A stretch of DNA of 64,000 nt, taken from the NCBI RefSeq assembly GCF_003432035.1, contig NZ_QOHO01000020.1, forward strand, positions 16,031 to 80,030. Reading direction: 5' to 3'. Below are positions 21,811 through 29,432 of the stretch, one piece after another. The position numbers and the translations under genes are program-made. Origin of the DNA: Lacrimispora amygdalina. GTDB lineage: Bacteria; Bacillota; Clostridia; Lachnospirales; Lachnospiraceae. How positions within the stretch are numbered: position 1 is the stretch's first letter; each line of letters begins with the position of its first letter. Under the pieces are notes generated by a model. That model was not told where the DNA came from and made no database searches. It saw only the letters and a list, made by a program, of their open reading frames with translations.

Positions 21811-22803
21811 ATGTTTGAGTCTGTTTCCGTTGATATGACCATTGGAGAGCTTTGTTCGATAAAAGAACTTGAACCGTTTTCCGGGTATTTTTTCACAAAT
21901 ATGACAGAAGATGTGTGGAAAAGGAAAATTAGTGATTATGGAAATGAGCGGTGCGGAATACTGCCTGCAATTAAACGTATTTATGAGGTATTGGAAGAAA
22001 AAAGCCAGATAATCTATGATGTTTATCCAAAAGAAGAATGGCAAGAGGAACCGGATAAGGAGCAGGTGAAGCTGATTCATATGCCTGGGGACCCGGATAA
22101 ACCCTTTGTTCTTGTGTGCCCGGGAGGGGGGTATGCAAGAGAATGGGTACTGGTAGAGGGCTACCCCATTGCCGATCAGTTAAACAGAATGGGGTATTCT
22201 GCATTTATTTTAATATACAGAACAGGCCAGAAGAAGCTTCTTCCAAAGCCTCTGAATGATATTGCGGCCGCACTGAAGTTTTTAGCTGCTCATAAGAATG
22301 AGTTTCAGATCAGAATGGAAGCGTATGCAGTGACAGGTTTTTCTGCAGGAGGTCATCTGGCGGCTGTATGGGGTACAAAAGAGAAGGGATATGAAGCCTA
22401 TGGCCTTCATAAGCCGGCTGCGCTGTTTCTCGGTTATCCAAGTATCTCAACGGTTCAGTTTTTAAAGGATATGGAGAAGGCTTCTGAATCAGAACGGGCA
22501 GCTGCCGTGAAGTATTTAGAACGGATTGGAGGAGAAGATTTTACAGAAGAATCTTTGATGGAGTACAGTGTAGAATACCACATGGATCAGAATTATCCCC
22601 CCTGCTATCTGGTTCACAGTAAGGATGATCCTGTTGTTAATATACAGGCCAGCTGCCTGATGGAAGAACAGCTGAGCCGCTTAGAAGTCCCTCACAGAGT
22701 ACGGTTTATGGAACACGGCGGTCACAGCTTTGGACTGGGAAATGGGACCGGGCTTGATGGATGGCTGTCAGATGCAGTCAGATTCTGGGAAGAGGTACGC
22801 TGA
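21811..22803 (+). CDS. Alpha/beta hydrolase, acetyl-esterase/lipase type
   Basis: A 330-residue cytoplasmic esterase. After about 85 residues of unassigned N-terminal sequence, an alpha/beta hydrolase domain of the Aes/BD-FAE kind begins with the oxyanion motif VCPGGGYARE. The nucleophile is Ser178 in GFSAGGHLA, the acid is the Asp in HSKDDPVV and the base the His in EHGGHSFG. This arrangement occurs in xylan and sugar acetyl esterases of gut clostridia. Start chosen at ATG 21811 behind GAGAGGAGAAGG. It converges with the AraC gene nine bases away with no terminator visible between. Confidence 0.88.
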   Translation: MFESVSVDMTIGELCSIKELEPFSGYFFTNMTEDVWKRKISDYGNERCGILPAIKRIYEVLEEKSQIIYDVYPKEEWQEEPDKEQVKLIHMPGDPDKPFVLVCPGGGYAREWVLVEGYPIADQLNRMGYSAFILIYRTGQKKLLPKPLNDIAAALKFLAAHKNEFQIRMEAYAVTGFSAGGHLAAVWGTKEKGYEAYGLHKPAALFLGYPSISTVQFLKDMEKASESERAAAVKYLERIGGEDFTEESLMEYSVEYHMDQNYPPCYLVHSKDDPVVNIQASCLMEEQLSRLEVPHRVRFMEHGGHSFGLGNGTGLDGWLSDAVRFWEEVR

Positions 22804-22812
22804 GAGCTTTGC

Positions 22813-23643
22813 TCATTGCCCTGCTTTTTTCTGATCTGCATACTGCCTGCGGCTTTTGGAAGGTGACATGCCGATAATGGACTTAAATACGCGGTTAAAA
22901 TGGGTTACATTGGAAAATCCCACTTCTTTGCTGATATCCGTAATAGTCCGGTCTGTCTCCATGAAAAGCCTCTGAGCATGGATGATGCGTATATTATTGA
23001 TATATTGAATAATGGTGCTGTTGGTGTAGCGCTTAAATTCCCGGCATAAGTAATAAGGGCTGATATAAAAACGGGAAGCAAGGTCCTCCAGGGTGATGTT
23101 CTCCGAAGAATGGCTGTGGAGGTAATGAAGAATTTCTGTAATGCGGCTCCGGTTTTCCGGGGCTGCTTTTTCATCCGCTCTTCTGGCAATCTTAATTAAA
23201 AGCAGATTTAAAAGCATCTTCATGGCATCAGAATGAAACCCTGCGCCTTCTCCCTGCTCTTTTAGAATTTCATTAATAAGAAGATGAACGGACTGGCTGG
23301 CTTTTGTATCAAACCGGTAAACTCCAGCTGACTGGCTGAGTGTGTGGAGAACTTCCGGCACAATGACTGTTTCGGGGGAAAAATAAACCAGAACCCGTTT
23401 AAAGGGCACGTCATTATCTCCGTAGGAATGGTGCATGGAATAGGGAGGAAAGATAATGAATTCCCCTGAGTTTAAGGAATAAATATTATCGTTCACCATA
23501 TGGTAGCGCGTTCCGTATTCCAGATAATATAATTCAAAGTATTCGTGATAATGGGATTTGGCCATATTATCGTTCACGCCCTGAATGCGTTCGCTGGCAA
23601 TCATGCGGCCTCCTGCCATTATAAAACTTGCTGTGTCAATCAA
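22813..23643 (-). CDS. AraC-family transcriptional regulator with cupin sensor domain
   Basis: A 276-residue regulator. The N-terminal half is an AraC-type cupin (HYHEYFELYYLEYGTRY) that would bind a sugar-like ligand; the C-terminal 100 residues hold two helix-turn-helix motifs (LEDLASRFYISPYYLCREFKR and the conserved GFSNVTHFNRVFK). It starts at a TTG, supported by GGGAGG seven bases upstream; the next internal ATG lacks a ribosome binding site. It points the same way as the GH31 gene behind it and is a candidate regulator of the divergent GH31/esterase promoters at 26.5 kb. Confidence 0.9.
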   Translation of the reverse strand: MIDTASFIMAGGRMIASERIQGVNDNMAKSHYHEYFELYYLEYGTRYHMVNDNIYSLNSGEFIIFPPYSMHHSYGDNDVPFKRVLVYFSPETVIVPEVLHTLSQSAGVYRFDTKASQSVHLLINEILKEQGEGAGFHSDAMKMLLNLLLIKIARRADEKAAPENRSRITEILHYLHSHSSENITLEDLASRFYISPYYLCREFKRYTNSTIIQYINNIRIIHAQRLFMETDRTITDISKEVGFSNVTHFNRVFKSIIGMSPSKSRRQYADQKKAGQ

Positions 23644-23673
23644 GATATTACCTCCCTAAATAAGGCTGGCTTC

Positions 23674-23702
23674 ATTATAACGTTTTAATGGAAGGATATC
23701 AA
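23674..23702 (-). promoter_or_regulatory. Promoter of the AraC gene
   Basis: Reading leftward: TTGATA, 17 bases, TATAAT, ending about 30 bases before the TTG start. Close to consensus. Confidence 0.7.
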
Positions 23703-23738
23703 TATGGGATTAATGAGAAATGATCTCGGTAAATGTTC

Positions 23739-23767
23739 TTGCTTTTTTCTTGCTCCTGTGATATTAT
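23739..23767 (+). promoter_or_regulatory. Promoter of small RNA copy 1
   Basis: TTGCTT, 17 bases, TATTAT. The second small RNA copy has the same arrangement (TTGTTT, 17, TATTAT) at the same distance from its conserved 5' end. Confidence 0.7.
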
Positions 23768-23773
23768 AAATAC

Positions 23774-23911
23774 AGTTAGCAGCAACTAACTACATGTGAA
23801 TATTCTATACATCAGACTAACCCTCTGAGATTATCCTTCATTGACCCGTGAGGGATCATGACTCCTACAAAAAACCCGCCCCTGTAACCGCATGACAGGG
23901 ACGGGCTTTTT
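23774..23911 (+). ncRNA. Candidate structured small RNA, copy 1
   Basis: About 138 nt between a promoter and an intrinsic terminator with no open reading frame. It contains, in order, a 5' hairpin AGTTAG/CTAACT, a TCAG/CTGA hairpin with a C-rich loop, an 8-bp helix ATCCTTCA/TGAGGGAT with loop TTGACCCG, a single-stranded CATGACTCCTAC segment, and a terminator (CCCGCCCCTGT with ACAGGGACGGG, five Ts) whose loop is AACCGCATG. The whole core recurs at 27554-27691 with compensating changes in the terminator stem. C-rich exposed loops resemble those of regulatory RNAs that mask ribosome binding sites. I cannot match it to a riboswitch or small-RNA family from memory. Its terminator also closes the convergent GH31 gene. 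Confidence 0.72.
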
Positions 23912-23918
23912 GGTATTG

Positions 23919-26420
23919 TTACATACCGATCATATCAAACTGCTGGAATGAAATCACAAGCCTGCAGTTTTTCTTAGGATTCGGATATTTAATCTGAACA
24001 GATTTCAGTGTCTGGCTGTAATACCAGCCGCAGTCTGCCGCCTCAAATTTTTTACGATACAGAAAATGAGGAAATTCTTTGCCGTCTAAAGTAATCCAGA
24101 ACGGTGCTTTATCTCTTCGGATCACATCTAAATAAATGTTTTCAACAGACGTCTGATAGCTGCCCTCCTGATTAAATTCCACAACAGTCTGTTCACCTGC
24201 AGTCATTTCAATTTTAGTCTTTAAATAATCTCCGTTTTGGTAATTTAAAGTAGTTCCGTCATCTTCATAGAGAGTGAAGGAATTGTTTTTGCCAGCAGCC
24301 AGGAGCAGATGGATACCGGTGACAGATTCGGTAGTTAAGTTGTTCATCTGGTTCGCAGCCATAGGTATAATGGCACCTTCCCGTACAAAGAGCGGGATAC
24401 TTGCCATTGTTACAGGGAACTCAAGAGTTTGTCCTCCCTCGTATTTCTCTCTTGTATAATAATCATAGAAAGTCTCGCCTTCCGGAAGGTAGACTTTTCT
24501 TGTAAGAGCGCCTTTTTCCACTACATTTGCTACCAGCAGAGAATCCCCGATCATGAAATCGATTCCCTCTTCATAACAGGCGGGGTCATTCTGGAATGCG
24601 CTGCACATAGGCTCCATGATGGGGAGTCCAGTCTCATGGGCACGCTCCATAAGAGAGTAGAGGTAAGGAATCAGTCTGTAACGGAACTTGATGGCATCCC
24701 GGATGTATCCGGTGTGGTTTCCATACATCCAGGGCTCCGTTACCGTATTATCTGTATTTACGGAGTGAACTGAAAACCTTGGCTGGAAAATGCCGTTCTG
24801 TATCCAGCGGACCATCAGCTCTGCTTCCGGTGATGTACCATAAAAGCCGCCTATATCACAGCCCTGGTTTGCCACGCCGCTTAAACTCATGCCCAATATG
24901 GTTGCAATGTTATATTTTAACGAATCCCAGCAGGTTAAGTTATCTCCGGCCCAGGTCTGTGCGTAGCGCTGAATGCCGCTGTGTCCGGACCGGCATACGA
25001 TAAATGGTCTGGTATTGTCAAAAGTCTCATGAATGGCTTCATCGGTGATCTGACACATGATATTGGACATTACTGACTTTAACTGGCCAATGGTTCCGCC
25101 TTTGCCTTCAAAATCACAGCGGCAGTCTTTGTCCACCATACTGTCATATTCACAGTTATCGTTCCACACAGAGCACGTTCCCATTTCCAGAACATGTTCC
25201 TTTAACAGTTCCTTCCATACACTGCGGGTTACAGGTTTGGTGAAATCGGCGAAAACTCCCTTGCCGCCCCACCAGGTACCGATACCGGGCTCGTCGCTCT
25301 GGCTGTCTTTTACAAAGATATCTTTTTCTTTCATCTGTAGAAGATTGGGATGAGACAGAAGAATTCCGGGTTTTACGTTTGGAGATACGGTAATTCCTCT
25401 TTTTTTCATCTGTGCGAAAAAGTCTCTGGGATTTTTAAAACGTTTTTCATTCCAGGTAAATACACAGCGTTTTACACCCTGCTCAGTGTCCTGGGAGGTG
25501 TAACCGGAGGATAGCTGAAAACCATCTACCGGGATATCTTCTTCTTTTGTTGTATCGATGAATTCTGTGATTGCATCGTCACAATCTGCCTCCAGTTCCG
25601 GATAGTACATGGAGGAACCCAGGTATCCAAGCGCATACCGGGGAAGCATGGCGGATTTACCGGTAAGATCTGTATACCGGGAAACAACTTCCCGAATGGA
25701 AGGACCGGCAATGAGGAATAAATCGATATCTCCGCCGTCGGTACGATACCGGCTGTGCGGCTTCCAGTAATTACTCTTCTCTCTGCCCATATCAAAATCG
25801 CATTCATACGTATTATGATAGAAATATCCCACTGCCTTTTTTGAACTGCGGTTTAATTTAATATAAAACGGAATGTGCTTATACAGGGAATCTGTCTCTT
25901 TCGGATTATAACCCATGGCATCCTTGGGGCTCATGGATAAGAATTTCTGGGCCTTATTCCATTGTCCGCTCTTCTCACCAAATCCGTAGAAGCAGTCTTC
26001 CGGTGAAATCTCGCTGGTGTGAATCCTGCGATGGTTGCTGTCCTCCAAATATCCAAGATCAACAATATCAGAATGGAGAGAAGTGCCTTCTTTATCGTAA
26101 ACGCAGATGCGGAACGGGTCCTTCTCGATAACAACCTTTAACTGGGAGCCGCTTAGAACTGCCTGGTCTTTTGTCTGGCTGAGACTTGCAGCGGCTGGGG
26201 TCACTCGTTTTCTCTGGTTTTTAAGCACTCCGTCCATGCGGTCCTCCCATGCAGTCATGACCAGACTGTAGGATTCTTCCGCAAAATCGCCGTCAAATCC
26301 TGCGCGGATTCTTAAAATGGATTCTGTTAAAAACTGTACCCGGATTTCGATGGAATTGGTAATAATCTGAAAATAACCATCCATCTCTTTTACTTCATTC
26401 ACGTTTGTACATAGCTTCAT
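23919..26420 (-). CDS. Glycoside hydrolase family 31 (alpha-glycosidase)
   Basis: An 833-residue cytoplasmic GH31 enzyme with no signal peptide. Domain order is an N-terminal beta-sandwich, the barrel, and C-terminal beta domains. The nucleophile is Asp421 in VWNDNCEYD (the commoner form is WNDMNEP) and the acid/base Asp493 in WAGDNLTCW. The FYGFGEKSG segment near residue 145 and FTLYEDDGTTLNY near residue 710 are typical. It differs clearly from the GH31 protein at 2.2-4.7 kb, so the two are distant paralogues. It is transcribed divergently from an esterase gene through a mirror-image promoter pair, suggesting that both act on an acylated alpha-glycoside; that is inference. Confidence 0.93.
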   Translation of the reverse strand: MKLCTNVNEVKEMDGYFQIITNSIEIRVQFLTESILRIRAGFDGDFAEESYSLVMTAWEDRMDGVLKNQRKRVTPAAASLSQTKDQAVLSGSQLKVVIEKDPFRICVYDKEGTSLHSDIVDLGYLEDSNHRRIHTSEISPEDCFYGFGEKSGQWNKAQKFLSMSPKDAMGYNPKETDSLYKHIPFYIKLNRSSKKAVGYFYHNTYECDFDMGREKSNYWKPHSRYRTDGGDIDLFLIAGPSIREVVSRYTDLTGKSAMLPRYALGYLGSSMYYPELEADCDDAITEFIDTTKEEDIPVDGFQLSSGYTSQDTEQGVKRCVFTWNEKRFKNPRDFFAQMKKRGITVSPNVKPGILLSHPNLLQMKEKDIFVKDSQSDEPGIGTWWGGKGVFADFTKPVTRSVWKELLKEHVLEMGTCSVWNDNCEYDSMVDKDCRCDFEGKGGTIGQLKSVMSNIMCQITDEAIHETFDNTRPFIVCRSGHSGIQRYAQTWAGDNLTCWDSLKYNIATILGMSLSGVANQGCDIGGFYGTSPEAELMVRWIQNGIFQPRFSVHSVNTDNTVTEPWMYGNHTGYIRDAIKFRYRLIPYLYSLMERAHETGLPIMEPMCSAFQNDPACYEEGIDFMIGDSLLVANVVEKGALTRKVYLPEGETFYDYYTREKYEGGQTLEFPVTMASIPLFVREGAIIPMAANQMNNLTTESVTGIHLLLAAGKNNSFTLYEDDGTTLNYQNGDYLKTKIEMTAGEQTVVEFNQEGSYQTSVENIYLDVIRRDKAPFWITLDGKEFPHFLYRKKFEAADCGWYYSQTLKSVQIKYPNPKKNCRLVISFQQFDMIGM

Positions 26421-26467
26421 AAGGCATATACTCCTTTACTGTAATTCTAAAACAGGTTTGTGCTTTA

Positions 26468-26496
26468 ATCATAAAGAAAACGGCAATCGAATACTA
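26468..26496 (-). promoter_or_regulatory. Promoter of the GH31 gene (left half of a divergent pair)
   Basis: Reading leftward: TAGTAT, 17 bases, TATGAT. The -35 is poor and is the end of an 18-bp box shared with the opposite promoter, which suggests activator dependence. Confidence 0.6.
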
Positions 26497-26640
26497 GACT
26501 AAAATTGCAGACTGTCAGCCAAAACTATACATATCTTGCACTCTTTAAGAGGGAAATATGCTGGATACAGACGAATACCAGAGAATAAAAGAGCAAAATA
26601 AGTATAGGATATATTAAAATAGTGCAATTTTCGTCTAGTA
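26492..26640. repeat. 18-bp inverted operator pair between divergent promoters
   Basis: TACTAGACTAAAATTGCA at 26492-26509 is repeated in inverted orientation as TGCAATTTTCGTCTAGTA at 26623-26640, 17 of 18 bases matching. Each copy ends on the -35 hexamer of its promoter. A CTGTCAG/CTGACAG pair also lies nearby, but on different sides of the boxes. The intervening 113 bases contain no gene. Confidence 0.75.
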
Positions 26641-26664
26641 CTGACAGGTAAAGACGAATATAAT
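26636..26664 (+). promoter_or_regulatory. Promoter of the esterase gene (right half of a divergent pair)
   Basis: TAGTAC, 17 bases, TATAAT, about 27 bases before the ATG. Same geometry as the GH31 promoter, with the shared 18-bp box ending at the -35. Confidence 0.65.
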
Positions 26665-26691
26665 GAAGGAAAAAAAAGGGAGGTTTTAACC

Positions 26692-27492
26692 ATGGCCAGT
26701 ATGAATTGTCATTATTATAGTTATTCCCTGGGACATACCGTGGATGTCAACGTATTTGTACCAACACCCGAGGGAAATGAGCAGATCACCAGTGAATCGG
26801 CAAAGAAAGCATTTCCTTATGAAAAAGGTCTGCCAGTCTTATATCTGCTTCATGGAGCGTTTGGAGATTACAGCTCCTGGATGCGTTTTTCCAACATAGA
26901 GCGTTATGCCCAGAAGCATTGCTGCGTGGTAGTTATGGCGTCAGCGGAAAACAGCTTCTATCAGGATATGTACCGTGGCAGCCGTTACTTTACCTTCTTT
27001 TCAGAGGAGCTTCCTGCATTTATTAAAAGCATTTTCCCGGTTTCAAAAAGGCGGGAAGATACCTTTGTGGCAGGTCTTTCCATGGGGGGCTATGGAGCCT
27101 GGTTTTTAGGGCTGTCAAAGCCGGAGCAGTATGCAAAGGCTGCCAGTATGTCCGGTGCGCTCAATATCGCAGAAACCTTTGATGGCATCCAAAACGGATC
27201 CATTGACGGGCCATTTCCCTGGAAAAATATTTTTGAAAATCCAGAAGAACTCTCAGGAAGCAATGCAGATCTGATGCATCTGTATGACCGCTGCGTAAAA
27301 GACGGAATCGTACCAGAGCTTTATCAGGCATGCGGAACGGAAGATTTTCTTTATGAAATGAACCTGGAAGTGAAGAAAATCATGGAAGAAAAGGGAGCCC
27401 ATGTATTGTTTGAGGAAGGGCCGGGAGGCCATAACTGGGATTTCTGGGATCTTTATATCAAGAATGTTCTGCAGTGGATGCTGCCGGTTTAG
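26692..27492 (+). CDS. Esterase, tributyrin/acetyl-esterase (EstA, CE1-like) family
   Basis: A 266-residue alpha/beta hydrolase of the putative-esterase family that includes EstA, esterase D and CE1 feruloyl/acetyl esterases. Evidence is the LPVLYLLHGAFGDYSSW oxyanion segment, nucleophile Ser130 in AGLSMGGYGAW, the Asp in CGTEDFLY and the His in GGHNWDFW. No signal peptide, so it is cytoplasmic. AGGGAGG precedes the ATG. Divergent pairing with a GH31 gene suggests deacylation of an imported carbohydrate. Small-RNA copy 2 follows it. Confidence 0.9.
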   Translation: MASMNCHYYSYSLGHTVDVNVFVPTPEGNEQITSESAKKAFPYEKGLPVLYLLHGAFGDYSSWMRFSNIERYAQKHCCVVVMASAENSFYQDMYRGSRYFTFFSEELPAFIKSIFPVSKRREDTFVAGLSMGGYGAWFLGLSKPEQYAKAASMSGALNIAETFDGIQNGSIDGPFPWKNIFENPEELSGSNADLMHLYDRCVKDGIVPELYQACGTEDFLYEMNLEVKKIMEEKGAHVLFEEGPGGHNWDFWDLYIKNVLQWMLPV

Positions 27493-27519
27493 TTGATAAT
27501 TCTTTTCGAAAAAGGGGGC

Positions 27520-27548
27520 TTGTTTTTTCTGATTTCTTATGATATTAT
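27520..27548 (+). promoter_or_regulatory. Promoter of small RNA copy 2
   Basis: TTGTTT, 17 bases, TATTAT, ending about six bases before the conserved ACAGTTAG 5' end. Confidence 0.7.
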
Positions 27549-27553
27549 TATGA

Positions 27554-27691
27554 CAGTTAGTTAATACTAACTGCGTGTGAATATTCTAACATCAGACTAA
27601 CCCTCTGATTGCATCCTTCATTTGACCCGTGAGGGATCATGACTCCTACGAAAAGGCCGTACCTGTTACCGCATGACAGTACGGCTTTTTT
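27554..27691 (+). ncRNA. Candidate structured small RNA, copy 2
   Basis: About 138 nt, paralogous to the element at 23774-23911. The core from TGTGAATATTCTA to CATGACTCCTAC is almost unchanged. The 5' hairpin keeps its arms (AGTTAG/CTAACT) while its loop changes. The terminator arms change on both sides (GCCGTACCTGT with ACAGTACGGC) and keep pairing, and the loop remains ACCGCATG. Six Ts follow. No open reading frame is present, and flanking genes are unrelated to those at copy 1 except that both copies lie near GH31/esterase genes. Family unknown to me. Confidence 0.72.
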
Positions 27692-27781
27692 GGTTATCCA
27701 GGCGGCCATTGACATGAGATGCGGCGGGTGCTATCATTGGGTAAATTTATGATATCTGATAAAAAAGGAGCGTGTAAAAAG

Positions 27782-28414
27782 ATGAAGGATCAGGCAAATA
27801 AAACATTCTGGCAGAGGGTATCAGGAGTATACGGGCTTTTTATGGCGAAGGACCGAAAGATGTATGAGGAAATCAGCAGGGAGATCGGTGCGGATTTGGA
27901 TAAAAGCATGACAGTTTTAGAGCTGGCATGCGGCACCGGACAGCTTTCTTTCCTCATTTCCCAATCAGTGGGATTTTTAGAAGCCACGGATTTTTCGGAA
28001 AACATGATACATACCGCTCAGAGGAAGCAGGCACCGGAGAACCTTCGCTTTTCTGTTCAGGATGCAACGGATTTACAGTTTGAGCCGGAGGTTTTTGACG
28101 GTGTGGTGATTGCCAATGCTTTGCATATTATGCCGGCCCCTGAAAAGGCGCTGTCGGAAATTTACAGAGTTCTGAAACCAGGGGGATTTTTATTTGCTCC
28201 CACTTTTGTTGCGGCTAAAGGAAAAAATGGTTATCTGAGTACCAGAATACTAAATCTGCTTGGGTTTCATACCTTTCATAGCTGGGACGATAAATCGTTA
28301 ACTGCTTTTGTTGCAGAGAACGGATTTGAGCCGGCTGCTGTCAGGATGATTCATACCGGTTTTTTGCCCTTATGCTGCTTAAAGGCGAGAAAGCAGCCTG
28401 AGATTATTAATTAA
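27782..28414 (+). CDS. Class I SAM-dependent methyltransferase
   Basis: A 210-residue UbiE-like methyltransferase with motif I VLELACGTGQLSF at about residues 41-53 and motif IV region VVIANALHIMPAPEKAL near residue 105. The start is taken as the ATG at 27782 with AAAGGAG 11 bases upstream; an upstream ATG at 27719 would add 21 residues but has no ribosome binding site. It precedes the LysR regulator by 11 bases and is probably co-transcribed with it. Substrate unknown. Confidence 0.85.
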   Translation: MKDQANKTFWQRVSGVYGLFMAKDRKMYEEISREIGADLDKSMTVLELACGTGQLSFLISQSVGFLEATDFSENMIHTAQRKQAPENLRFSVQDATDLQFEPEVFDGVVIANALHIMPAPEKALSEIYRVLKPGGFLFAPTFVAAKGKNGYLSTRILNLLGFHTFHSWDDKSLTAFVAENGFEPAAVRMIHTGFLPLCCLKARKQPEIIN

Positions 28415-28425
28415 CGGAGGAATGG

Positions 28426-29352
28426 ATGGAGATAAAACAACTGGAATACTTTGTAGCGACTGCGGACCATGGCAGCTTAAACAAGGCGGCTGAGCAGCTT
28501 TATACTTCTCAGCCCAACGTCAGCAAGGTGATAGCAAATTTAGAGAAGGATTTAGGCGTAATTCTGTTTGAACGTAACAGCAGGGGGATGCGTATGACCG
28601 AGCAGGGGAAGATGCTCTATGGCCACGCCCTTACCATATTAAAGAATTCCAATATGATCCGGTCTCTTGTCCAGAAAAAAATAGGAAATTATTTTTCTGT
28701 TTCAGGGTATCAGAGCAGCATTCTTGCCAAGCTGATCGCGGATATCTATGAAGCTCATAAGGATCAGAACATTACGTTCGGATTTCGGGAAGGGACTGTG
28801 GAAGAGATTACGGACGATGTGTCTGAGCACATATCGGAGATCGGTATTGTTTATCTCGCGCATACCCAGCTGCAGTGCTTTAAGCATATTATCTGGCATA
28901 AAAAACTGGAGTTTTTTCCTCTTGCCGAGCTTTCCATCCGTGTTTATTTAGGAAGCCGTCACCCATGGTATGACAGGGAGTCTGTAGAGCTTACTGAGCT
29001 TTCCCAGTTAAAATTTATTGAGGGGACCAAGGATTTTTTTGCGATGGAGCATCATATTGAACGGATCAGTGTCGGTGCGGTTCAGATGGAGAACTTAAAT
29101 AATGCGGTCTGCACCAACAGCGACTATCTGATCACCAGCATGTTAAAGCATACGGATGTCTGCTGCCTGGGCATCGATTTTGTATCCCGGGAATATGAAG
29201 AACAGGGAATACGGGCGCTGAAGGTGAGGGACTGTGAGAAATTTCTGACTCTGGGATATGTAAAACAGAAGAAAAAGGATCTGTCTTCTGAAGCCCGGTT
29301 TTACATAGGAGAATTGAAAAAAATGCTGTCCGCCTATAACGTTTTGTTATAA
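28426..29352 (+). CDS. LysR-family transcriptional regulator
   Basis: A 308-residue regulator. The N-terminal winged helix-turn-helix is classical (LEYFVATADHGSLNKAAEQL and SQPNVSKVIANLEKDLG). The remaining part is the ligand-binding domain, with less conserved sequence. GGAGG lies five bases before the ATG. It stands directly upstream of, and in the same direction as, the nik-like operon, whose promoter carries a perfect 17-bp dyad, so this operon is its likeliest target. Confidence 0.92.
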   Translation: MEIKQLEYFVATADHGSLNKAAEQLYTSQPNVSKVIANLEKDLGVILFERNSRGMRMTEQGKMLYGHALTILKNSNMIRSLVQKKIGNYFSVSGYQSSILAKLIADIYEAHKDQNITFGFREGTVEEITDDVSEHISEIGIVYLAHTQLQCFKHIIWHKKLEFFPLAELSIRVYLGSRHPWYDRESVELTELSQLKFIEGTKDFFAMEHHIERISVGAVQMENLNNAVCTNSDYLITSMLKHTDVCCLGIDFVSREYEEQGIRALKVRDCEKFLTLGYVKQKKKDLSSEARFYIGELKKMLSAYNVLL

Positions 29353-29367
29353 CCGGTTCTTCCTGAT

Positions 29368-29404
29368 TTGTATTAGTAAGTCACGACTAACTATGTTATA
29401 GTTA
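29368..29404 (+). promoter_or_regulatory. Promoter and operator of the nik-like operon
   Basis: TTGTAT, 18 bases, TATGTT. A perfect dyad TAACTAT-gtt-ATAGTTA (29388-29404) covers the -10, a position that would block RNA polymerase when bound. The LysR protein just upstream is the obvious candidate. Confidence 0.55.
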
Positions 29405-29432
29405 ACACCATAGCAAATCAGGAGGAGCAATT

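Noticed and set aside
23774..23911. A riboswitch belonging to a downstream gene
   Set aside because: The element ends in its own terminator and the next gene on that strand is far away; at copy 1 the neighbouring gene runs the other way. I also found no match to TPP, FMN, cobalamin, lysine, glycine, purine, preQ1 or c-di-GMP core motifs.
26492..26640. A small inverted-repeat mobile element (MITE) between the GH31 and esterase genes
   Set aside because: No target-site duplication is seen, and each arm is positioned precisely at the -35 of a promoter with a 17-bp spacer, which fits an operator pair better.
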